Below, piece by piece: positions 17,049 to 23,838 of a DNA stretch of 64,000 bases. Source of the DNA: Pseudoclavibacter helvolus (GTDB taxonomy: Bacteria; Actinomycetota; Actinomycetes; Actinomycetales; Microbacteriaceae); the NCBI RefSeq assembly GCF_014191305.1, contig NZ_JACHWJ010000003.1:372001-436000 (forward strand). Reading direction: 5' to 3'. Made by a program: the position numbers and the translations under genes. The notes beneath the pieces were generated by a model that was given only the letters and a program-made list of their open reading frames with translations, had not been told where the DNA came from and did no database searches. The stretch's first letter is position 1, and every line of letters starts with the position of its first letter.

Positions 17049-17432
17049 ATGTCGACCGAACATGCTCTGATGGCGCGCATCGCAGAGATTGACGATTCTC
17101 TGGCGGGGATGCGCAGGGCACAAGGCGCAGCAAACTCGTGCCTTGCGGACGGACGCTCGCTCGGCTCGGGCGCCCGCGGCGTCGCCGCATCCGCGCGCGC
17201 ACTCGTGGCGGGCTCGGCGACGGGCGTTGACACCAGACTGGCGCGCTCGCTCGGTGCGACGGAGGCCAACGCGAGGGCCTTTGTTGCCGTCCTTGAGCGC
17301 GCGCTCGCTGACCTGCACGGCGCGGCGCGGCGCCTCGAAGCCGAGCAGGCGGATTGCCGTCGCGAGCTCGAACGGCTGCGGGAGTTGGAACGACAGCGCG
17401 CGATCGCAGCGCAGGCGATGAGGAAGTTCTGA
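17049..17432 (+). CDS. Helical protein of unknown function
   Basis: 127 residues, Ala/Arg/Leu-rich and predicted helical throughout, with a coiled-coil-like C-terminal third (ARRLEAEQADCRRELERLREL). No signal peptide, membrane helix or recognised motif. Starts eight bases after the previous stop and its own stop shares one base with the next ATG (TGATG), so the order is fixed and translation is coupled. Confidence 0.62.
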   Translation: MSTEHALMARIAEIDDSLAGMRRAQGAANSCLADGRSLGSGARGVAASARALVAGSATGVDTRLARSLGATEANARAFVAVLERALADLHGAARRLEAEQADCRRELERLRELERQRAIAAQAMRKF

Positions 17433-17680
17433 TGAGCGAACTCAAGCGCCTGAGCCTAGCCGTGCAGCTGCTCAGCGGATCCTGCGGGCGCCTCGCAAAC
17501 GACCGAACCGGAGTAACTTCTGCGCTCTCGAGCGCGGCAACCGCCATCGACGCGACGCCAGAAGCGGCTTCGGCGCAGGCGGCACTTGTTGACGCGGTTC
17601 GTCTTTGGCAGACCATGTCGGCGGATGCGCTGGCGTCGTCGCAAGAGGCAGCGAGGTTCGCGGCCGGATTGGCGGGGTGA
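17432..17680 (+). CDS. Small helical protein, WXG100-sized
   Basis: 82 residues of helical character with a short break near DATPEAAS (41-48). It has the dimensions of a WXG100 protein but no W-x-G. One-base overlap with the preceding gene. Unrecognised family; probably a partner or substrate of the ATPase, by position. Confidence 0.6.
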   Translation: MSELKRLSLAVQLLSGSCGRLANDRTGVTSALSSAATAIDATPEAASAQAALVDAVRLWQTMSADALASSQEAARFAAGLAG

Positions 17681-17684
17681 CCTG

Positions 17685-18317
17685 GTGAACGACAACAACA
17701 CGTGGAGGCTCCCGGAACCTGCTGGCGCAGCGATTGGCTTGCCCACCGCTGAGGAGATCGTGGTGAGCGTCGGTGAGTACCTGGGCACGCTCCCGTACTC
17801 GGCGCCCGAAGAGGCGTTCGAAACCGTTGCGACCTTCATGCGTGCAGGCTCGCTCATCCGGCTCGGGCCCGGAACCGCCGAGATCCTCGCCCACTGCCGT
17901 GTGGTGCGGACAGGGGCGGAGATCGTTGCGCTCCTCGAGAGCGAGCGCAGCGTCGCGACCCATGCCGACTGGATGCAGCTGGTGGAGGCTGGGTTGGTGC
18001 GATCGGGGTCGCCCGAAACCGTCGCCGATTGGCTCGACGACTGTGTGGTGCGCCCTTCGGGGCGCAGCAGGGGTCTCAAGGGTGAAGGGCTTGGCATCGA
18101 GCGCGGGGATGGCCAGGTGTTTGCTGTGAGCGGGGTCTACTACTGGTTCTGGCTGTACGCGCGGACCGGGCAGAGCATCCGCGAGGTGCGTCGATTTCTG
18201 ACCCAGCAGGCCCACGTGGACGCGGCAAGTGACGCCGATGTCGCGGGCACGGTGCTGCACATGCTGCTGCACGGGCTCGGCCGGCTCGACCTGAGTGCGG
18301 ACGCACCGGCGACGTGA
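17685..18317 (+). CDS. Hypothetical protein of FtsK-like operon
   Basis: 210 residues, soluble, mixed alpha/beta. Starts GTG (VNDNNTWRLPEPAG) four bases after the upstream stop; its own stop overlaps the next GTG (GTGA). A segment around 140-165 (GQVFAVSGVYYWFWLYARTG) is aromatic-rich and the C-terminus is helical. I do not recognise it. The conserved-looking core and tight packing argue it is a genuine component of the operon. Confidence 0.68.
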   Translation: MNDNNTWRLPEPAGAAIGLPTAEEIVVSVGEYLGTLPYSAPEEAFETVATFMRAGSLIRLGPGTAEILAHCRVVRTGAEIVALLESERSVATHADWMQLVEAGLVRSGSPETVADWLDDCVVRPSGRSRGLKGEGLGIERGDGQVFAVSGVYYWFWLYARTGQSIREVRRFLTQQAHVDAASDADVAGTVLHMLLHGLGRLDLSADAPAT

Positions 18318-19144
18318 CCGGTGCGCAGGCGTCGGGATCCGTGTCCTCGGGCGGTGAAGGCCGGGCTGCACGCGACCTGATCAAGAAGCTTGCGGGAGTA
18401 GGCGCGCGCATCGACGGCTTCCTTGTCGTGCCCTTGGAAGCTTCGAAGTCCCTCAAGGAAACCCTCGGTGACGGCACGCCGGCATTTGGGCTTAGTGAGG
18501 CGCTCATCACGGCGGCGATCGCGGTGCCGAAGGGCGTCGTGGGGGCCTTGAACGCCGCCGAGGACACGATGAAGGTCGTCGACGCGTGGAACAGCGCGCC
18601 AGCAGGCACTTCCAGGGGTAGGGCGGCTCTGGCGGCCAGCTCATCGCTCCTGAACGACCTGAGCGCCGTGGCTTCAGGCGTCGCGTCCGTGACGCCCCTG
18701 TTCGCGCCGACAGTGACCGTTCCGCTGATGGTTGCGGCGACGACGATGACACTCGCGGGCGGACTCATCAAGGGGTTCACGGCAGCTCCGCCGCGCTCCG
18801 CAAGCACGGAAGGGCGTCAATCGGCGACGAGGTCGATTTCGAACGCGGGGGGCCCGGCTGCGGCTCCTCCATCGGGGCCGATCCGCAGCGTTCGAGATCT
18901 CGACAAGCGCCTCGGGGAACTCGTGGCCGCGCTCAAGGTCGGGCGCGCCCAGCTTGTGGAGCTCATGACCGGACGGATCAAGCCGCTTGGAGCGTCCGTC
19001 GACGCGTATCTGCAGGGCTCGTCACGCTCGTCGTATCGCCAGGCGACTCGGTCGGTTGAGGAGGCGACGGAGGCCGTCATTGCGAGCGCAAGGGCACTCG
19101 ACCAAGCGCGTGTCGACGTGGAGAAGTATCGAAGCGCCCTCTGA
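18314..19144 (+). CDS. Large helical protein with hydrophobic centre, end of FtsK-like operon
   Basis: 276 residues. Middle part (about 60-155) is weakly hydrophobic and Ala/Val/Thr-rich (ASGVASVTPLFAPTVTVPLM), then a disordered linker (158-195), and a helical C-terminal domain (195-276). This is the general shape of large helical type VII substrates or of membrane-active proteins, but no LXG, PPE or toxin motif is visible. GTG overlaps the upstream stop. It is the last gene of the operon; no immunity gene follows. Confidence 0.62.
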   Translation: MTGAQASGSVSSGGEGRAARDLIKKLAGVGARIDGFLVVPLEASKSLKETLGDGTPAFGLSEALITAAIAVPKGVVGALNAAEDTMKVVDAWNSAPAGTSRGRAALAASSSLLNDLSAVASGVASVTPLFAPTVTVPLMVAATTMTLAGGLIKGFTAAPPRSASTEGRQSATRSISNAGGPAAAPPSGPIRSVRDLDKRLGELVAALKVGRAQLVELMTGRIKPLGASVDAYLQGSSRSSYRQATRSVEEATEAVIASARALDQARVDVEKYRSAL

Positions 19145-19187
19145 GCTCATCTACCGTCGGAGCTCATCTAACGGGTGAGCTCATCGA
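19143..19187. repeat. Three copies of GAGCTCATC
   Basis: The nine-base word GAGCTCATC occurs three times within 45 bases (about 19143, 19160 and 19177), just after the operon's last stop and before the convergent acetyltransferase. The word contains a SacI palindrome. It could be slippage debris or a protein-binding array. Confidence 0.5.
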
Positions 19188-19213
19188 CGGTGCGCACAGT
19201 CTTGTCTCCTCAG

Positions 19214-19792
19214 CTAGCCGAGAGTCCGGATGACCTTCGCAGGGTTGCCAACCGCGACGACGTTCGCGGGGAGGTCCTTCGTGACGACGGCGCCCGCACC
19301 GACGACCGTGTTCTCGCCGATCGTGACGCCAGGGCAGACGATGACGCCGCCGCCGAGCCACACGTTGTCGCCGAGCGTGATCGGCTCGCCCGCCTCGTAG
19401 CCCGCGCGTCGCGGCTCGGGGTCGAGCGGATGCGTCGGCGTCAGCAGCTGCACGTTCGGCCCGATCTGGCAGTGCGCCCCGATCGTGATGGGCGTGACGT
19501 CGAGGGCCACGAGCCCGACGTTCACAAACGTGCCGTCGCCGATCGTGATGTTCGAGCCGTAATCAACGTAGAGCGGCGCCTTCACGGCGACGTCCTTGCC
19601 GAGGTCGCCGATGAGGTCGGCGAGGATCTCGGATGCACGCTCCCCGTCGACCGGGTACGTCGCGTTGAACTCAGCCTGCAGCCGGATCGCGCGCTGCGAC
19701 CCCTCCGAAAGCTCGGCATCGTCCGCGTGATAGAGGTCACCCGCGAGCATCCGCTGCTTCATCGTGCGGCCATCGTCGAGGTTCAGCGTCAT
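19214..19792 (-). CDS. Sugar O-acetyltransferase (maltose/galactoside type)
   Basis: 192 residues, full length for the Maa/LacA/NodL group. N-terminal Mac domain (KQRMLAGDLYHADDAEL...), then left-handed beta-helix hexapeptide repeats with the catalytic His in LLTPTHPLDPEPR and the ITLGDNVWLGGGVIVCPGVTIGENTVVGAGAVVTKD run. It transfers acetyl from acetyl-CoA to a sugar hydroxyl; the true substrate is often unknown. Divergent from the DNA methyltransferase. Confidence 0.92.
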   Translation of the reverse strand: MTLNLDDGRTMKQRMLAGDLYHADDAELSEGSQRAIRLQAEFNATYPVDGERASEILADLIGDLGKDVAVKAPLYVDYGSNITIGDGTFVNVGLVALDVTPITIGAHCQIGPNVQLLTPTHPLDPEPRRAGYEAGEPITLGDNVWLGGGVIVCPGVTIGENTVVGAGAVVTKDLPANVVAVGNPAKVIRTLG

Positions 19793-19834
19793 GGCACAAA
19801 ACCCTAGCTTGCACCTCAGATGGCCGAGTCACGT

Positions 19835-19840
19835 TAACCT
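19835..19840 (+). promoter_or_regulatory. -10 element of a leaderless promoter (TAACCT)
   Basis: TAACCT, six bases, then the GTG of the methyltransferase at 19847; a TTGCAC about 20 bases further upstream may be the -35. Confidence 0.5.
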
Positions 19841-19846
19841 CGACAC

Positions 19847-20851
19847 GTGACCTCGCTGTGGAACGCCGCCAGCCCCGACCTCGTGGTGCACGGCGACAAC
19901 CTCGACGCCATGCGTCGCCTCCCCGACGGTGCCTTCCAGGTCATCTACCTCGACCCGCCCTTCAACACCGGCAAGCAACAGACGCGACAGTCGGTGAAGG
20001 TGAAGCGGCAGTCGCCCGTCGAAGAATCGGTCGAGGCCGCCGAGCTGGGTGAGGCGCTCGCGCACGACGTGCCGCCGGCGGACACTGACGCTCCAGCATC
20101 CACACCTCTCACCCGCACCGGCTTCCAGGGGCGCAGCTACGAACACACCCTGGGCGAGCTGTCGGCGTTCAACGACGAGTTCGCCGACTACTGGGGGTTC
20201 CTCGAGCCTCGGCTCGTGGAGGCGTGGCGCCTCCTCGACCAGACCGGCACCCTCTACCTGCACCTCGACTACCGGGAATCGCACTACGCGAAGGTCGTGC
20301 TCGACGCGCTCGTGGGGCGGGACAAGTTCCTCAACGAGATCATCTGGGCGTACGACTACGGGGCGCGCACCTCGAAGCGGTGGCCGGCGAAGCACGACAC
20401 GATCCTCGTCTACGTGAAAGACCCGAAGCGGTACCACTTCGACGCCGCCGAGGTCGACCGGGAACCGTACATGGCGCCCGGCCTCGTGACCGAGGAGAAG
20501 CGCGAACGCGGGAAGCTGCCGACCGACGTCTGGTGGCACACCATCGTGTCGCCGACCGGCAAGGAGCGCACCGGCTACGCGACGCAGAAGCCGGCGGGCC
20601 TGCTGCGGCGCATGATCCGGGCCTCGAGCCGCGAGGGGGACTGGGTGGCCGACTTCTTCGGCGGCTCCGGCACGACGGCGGCCGTCGCGCGCGAGACCGG
20701 GCGCCGATTCGTGACCGTGGACGCGTCCGTGGATGCGCTGCGCACCATGCGGGGGCGCCTCGGCCCCGAGGGCGTCGAGTACCGCAAGCTCACGAAGGAC
20801 GGCACGCGGCTGCTGTCGGCGGCACCAAAACGGGCCAGGCCGAGCCGCTGA
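19847..20851 (+). CDS. Site-specific DNA methyltransferase, beta class
   Basis: 334 residues. DPPF (36-39) is the catalytic motif IV and comes before the AdoMet-binding DFFGGSGTTAA block (about 270), the order of beta-class N6-adenine or N4-cytosine enzymes. TLYLHLDYRESHYAKVVLD and WAYDYGARTSKRWPAKHDTIL fill the positions usual in this family, and YATQKPAGLLRRMI precedes motif I. No restriction endonuclease or specificity gene is adjacent, so it is a solitary methylase, perhaps regulatory or housekeeping. The gene's 3' end forms half of a terminator. Leaderless GTG start. Confidence 0.9.
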   Translation: MTSLWNAASPDLVVHGDNLDAMRRLPDGAFQVIYLDPPFNTGKQQTRQSVKVKRQSPVEESVEAAELGEALAHDVPPADTDAPASTPLTRTGFQGRSYEHTLGELSAFNDEFADYWGFLEPRLVEAWRLLDQTGTLYLHLDYRESHYAKVVLDALVGRDKFLNEIIWAYDYGARTSKRWPAKHDTILVYVKDPKRYHFDAAEVDREPYMAPGLVTEEKRERGKLPTDVWWHTIVSPTGKERTGYATQKPAGLLRRMIRASSREGDWVADFFGGSGTTAAVARETGRRFVTVDASVDALRTMRGRLGPEGVEYRKLTKDGTRLLSAAPKRARPSR

Positions 20852-20875
20852 GTCGCGGCGCTGCCTGGCCCGTTT
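20828..20875 (+). terminator. Hairpin terminator overlapping the methyltransferase stop
   Basis: AAACGGGCCAGGC (20828-20840) pairs perfectly with GCCTGGCCCGTTT (20863-20875); an inner GCCGC/GCGGC stem extends it. The methyltransferase stop codon is in the inner part. The A-run before and T-run after make it work in either direction. Confidence 0.75.
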
Positions 20876-20920
20876 CGGGAGACCCGTGAGGGCTCCGGGT
20901 TGGCTCGTGACGGCTTCGGG

Positions 20921-21712
20921 CTAGCGGGGCTGCCCGTAGTTCGTCGAAGAAGGGGCGTCGCTCTCATCAGGAGTGGAGTACGGGTCCGACTGGGCCGACT
21001 CCGTCTGCTGCGAAGGGGCCGAGGGCTGCGCCGAATACTGGTTCGGTGCGCTGTACTGGCCCGGAGCCTGGTACTGCCCAGGGGTCTGGTATTGGCCCGG
21101 AGTCTGGGGCTGTGCGGGTGCCTGGGGCTGCGCGGGCGCCTGGTAGGGAGCGGCGCTCGGCTGCTGTCCGTAGGGCTGGGCTGGCGGCTGCTGGTCGTGG
21201 GGCTGCTGGCCGTAGCCCTGCTGCTGGCCGTAGCCCTGCTGCTGGCCGTAGGCCTGAGCCGGTGCGACGTACTGTCCTGTCCCGTCGAAGCGAGCTCCCT
21301 GCTGCACGGACGGCAGGCACGCGAACACGATGAGGGCGATCGGTCCGAGGAACGGCACGAGGCCGAGGAACGCGAAGAAGCCGGAGAAGTTCGCGTCGTG
21401 GAGGCGGCGCACCGTGAGCGAGATCGATGGCAGGAGCAGCGCGAGGTTGACGAGCAGGCTGAGGAGGCCGAACAGGACGCCGCCGATCGCGAGGCCCCTG
21501 CTGTCGGACGCGTCGAAGCCCATCGAGATCGCGTTGAAGACGATCGTGACTCCTGCGAGGGCCAAGGCGACCCACCAGTACTCGCTGCGGCTCGCCCGCC
21601 CGCGGTAGACAAACGCCTTCTTTACGAAGCGCGTGATGGCCACGGGGAAGGGCGCCCCGTAGTACGGCTGGTCGAGTGCTGGCTGGCTAGCTGGAAGCTG
21701 TCCGTAGCTCAT
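20921..21712 (-). CDS. DUF805 membrane protein with Gln/Pro/Tyr-rich tail
   Basis: 263 residues. DUF805 core (about 20-140): AFVYRGRASRSEYWWVALA, three or four membrane helices, and LTVRRLHDANFSGFFAFL, the RRLHD motif being diagnostic. The tail (145-263) is low-complexity, with YGQQQG repeats followed by APAQPQ and PGQYQ repeats, probably cytoplasmic and disordered. Such tails in this family can mediate clustering. Role unknown. Confidence 0.85.
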   Translation of the reverse strand: MSYGQLPASQPALDQPYYGAPFPVAITRFVKKAFVYRGRASRSEYWWVALALAGVTIVFNAISMGFDASDSRGLAIGGVLFGLLSLLVNLALLLPSISLTVRRLHDANFSGFFAFLGLVPFLGPIALIVFACLPSVQQGARFDGTGQYVAPAQAYGQQQGYGQQQGYGQQPHDQQPPAQPYGQQPSAAPYQAPAQPQAPAQPQTPGQYQTPGQYQAPGQYSAPNQYSAQPSAPSQQTESAQSDPYSTPDESDAPSSTNYGQPR

Positions 21713-21752
21713 GTGTTCCTCTGTGCTCGATCGAATGGTGCAACGGCAAACC

Positions 21753-22931
21753 CTATTGCAGAGCAGGTGGGCGTGTAAGGGAGGAGACTTTCGAGGTGAC
21801 GTCGGCGAGCGCCTCGGCGACCCCTTCGAGGTCCACCGAAGTGGTGGATGCTCCCCACGTGAACCGCAACGCAGTTCGCGCGTCGTCCTCCGCGATGCCG
21901 AGCGCGAGGAGCACGTGGGACGGCTCGTCGTGCCCGGCCGCGCACGCCGCTCCGGCAGACGCGAGCACGCCGCGCTGCTCGAGCTCGAGGAGCACCGTTT
22001 CGCCGTTCACACCTGGCAGCACAAACGAGGCATGCCGGGGCAGGCGAGCCGATGGGTGGCCCGTGAGGCGTGCATCCGGGATGCGCGCGAGCACGTCCGC
22101 GATGAAGGCGTCGCGGGCGCTCCCCGGCAGCGGCTGCTCCCGGGCCGGCTGCTCTTGTTGCGCCAGCCGTTCCGCCTCGGCGAGCCGCAGGGCCACTGCG
22201 CACGCCACCGCGAACGCGACGTTCTCCGTGCCGGAGCGGCGCCCTCGTTCTTGCCCGCCGCCGTGGATGAGCGGCTCGAGCGGGAGCCGCGCGCGCACCG
22301 CAAGAACCCCGACGCCCTTCGGCGCGCCGAGCTTGTGGCCAGACACGCTGAGCGCATCCACGCCGGTTGCCGCCATCGACAGGTCGAGCGAGCCGGCTGC
22401 CTGGATCGCGTCAGCGTGAAAGGGGACCCCGCGGGCGTGGGCGACGGCTGCGAGCGCCGGCGCATCCTGCACCGTGCCGACCTCGTTGTTCGCCGTCGAC
22501 AGCGAGACGAGCGTCGTGTCGTCGCGGAGAGCCGCCGCGAGCGCTTCCTCCGTGACCAGGCCACGCGCATCCACCTCGACGAACGTCACCTCGAAGCCGT
22601 GGAGTCGCGCCAGGTAGTCGACGGATGCGAGCACCGACTCGTGCTCGATTCGGCTCGTCACGAGGTGCCGCCCGCGCGGGTTGCCGAGGGCGATGCCCTT
22701 GATCGCGAGGTTGTTCGCCTCGGTGCCTCCCGAGGTGAAGATCACCTCGGAGGCGCGGCAGCCGAGCGCCGCCGCCACGCTCTTGCGGGCATCGGCGAGC
22801 GCGGCCGCCGCCTGCTCGCCGAGGCCGTGCGTGCTCGACGGGTTGCCGAAGGATGCGGTCAGGTACGGCCAGGCCGCGGCGAGCGCCTCCTCCCTCACGG
22901 GCGAGGTCGCGGCGTTGTCGAGGTGGAGCAT
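21753..22931 (-). CDS. Cysteine desulfurase (NifS/IscS type), last gene of nad operon
   Basis: 392 residues. PLP lysine in SVSGHKLGAPKGVG, cofactor His in IEHESV, SGGTEANNLAIKG near the N-terminus, and the catalytic Cys in ASAGAACAAG. It removes sulfur from cysteine for Fe-S assembly. The position directly behind nadC, one base after its stop, suggests it supplies the 4Fe-4S cluster of NadA, as seen for nifS genes in other nad operons. Confidence 0.92.
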   Translation of the reverse strand: MLHLDNAATSPVREEALAAAWPYLTASFGNPSSTHGLGEQAAAALADARKSVAAALGCRASEVIFTSGGTEANNLAIKGIALGNPRGRHLVTSRIEHESVLASVDYLARLHGFEVTFVEVDARGLVTEEALAAALRDDTTLVSLSTANNEVGTVQDAPALAAVAHARGVPFHADAIQAAGSLDLSMAATGVDALSVSGHKLGAPKGVGVLAVRARLPLEPLIHGGGQERGRRSGTENVAFAVACAVALRLAEAERLAQQEQPAREQPLPGSARDAFIADVLARIPDARLTGHPSARLPRHASFVLPGVNGETVLLELEQRGVLASAGAACAAGHDEPSHVLLALGIAEDDARTALRFTWGASTTSVDLEGVAEALADVTSKVSSLTRPPALQ

Positions 22932-22932
22932 G

Positions 22933-23838
22933 TCAGGCGCCGGCCCCCGTGGCGGGCGCGGTCTCGAAGGCGGACTCGGTGGCGACCTCGAGCGTCATGT
23001 CGAGCCCAAGGTCGATGGCGCGCGCGCTGTGCGTGAGGGCGCCAACCGAGATGACGTCGACGCCAGTCTCGGCGATCGCCGCCACCGTGTCGAGGCTCAC
23101 CCCGCCGCTCGCTTCCACCGTCGCGCGGCCCGCGATGAGCTCCACGCCTTCTCGCAGCTCGGCGATCGAGAAGTTGTCGAGCATGATCGTGTCGACGCCC
23201 GCCGCGAGCACCGGGGCGACCTGGTCGAGCCGGTCGACCTCCACCTCGAAGTGTGTCGTGTGGCCGAGCTTCGCGCGCGCGGCGAGCAGCGCCTCCGTGA
23301 GGCTCAGGCCGGACTGCTGCACGAGCACGGCCAGGTGGTTGTCCTTCGCCATGACGGCGTCGGAGAGCGAGAAGCGGTGGTTGCGGCCGCCACCGCTCGC
23401 CACGGCGTGCCGCTCGAAGGCGCGGAGGCCCGGCGTCGTCTTGCGGGTGTCGGTGATGCGGGCAGAGGTGTGCGCCACGGCGTCGACGTAGCTCCGCGTG
23501 AGGCTCGCGATGCCGCTCATGCGTTGCGCGAAGTTCAGCGCGACCCGCTCGGCCGTGAGCACCGACCTCGCCGGCCCGGTGACGGTCGCGAGGGTCTGCC
23601 CAGGAGCGAACACGTCGCCGTCGGCCGCGTGCCGCTCGACGTGGATGCGCGCATCGGTCAGCCGGAACGCGGCAGCGAACACCTCGATGCCGGAGAGCAC
23701 GCCGGGCTCCCGCGCCACGAGGGTTGCGCACGCGGTCGCGTCGCCCGGGATGAGCGTCTCGACCGTGATGTCGCCCCAAGGGGCGTCCTCGAGCAGGGCG
23801 GCGCTCACGGCCGTCGCGATGTGGGCGGAAGTCAGCAT
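22933..23838 (-). CDS. nadC: Nicotinate-nucleotide pyrophosphorylase (carboxylating)
   Basis: 301 residues. Converts quinolinate and PRPP to nicotinate mononucleotide with loss of CO2. Family blocks: EDAPWGDITVETL at 17-29, RITDTRKTTPGLR, GGGRNHRFSLSDAVMAKDNHL, and VEVEVDRLDQ-type strands with DTIMLDNFS. The arginines and lysines that hold the quinolinate carboxylates are all present. The start overlaps the nadB stop; the nifS-like gene follows immediately. Confidence 0.95.
   Translation of the reverse strand: MLTSAHIATAVSAALLEDAPWGDITVETLIPGDATACATLVAREPGVLSGIEVFAAAFRLTDARIHVERHAADGDVFAPGQTLATVTGPARSVLTAERVALNFAQRMSGIASLTRSYVDAVAHTSARITDTRKTTPGLRAFERHAVASGGGRNHRFSLSDAVMAKDNHLAVLVQQSGLSLTEALLAARAKLGHTTHFEVEVDRLDQVAPVLAAGVDTIMLDNFSIAELREGVELIAGRATVEASGGVSLDTVAAIAETGVDVISVGALTHSARAIDLGLDMTLEVATESAFETAPATGAGA

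Noticed and set aside
16778-17680. Firm WXG100 assignment for the small helical proteins
   Set aside because: Size and helicity fit, but the W-x-G motif is absent, so they are called only WXG100-sized.
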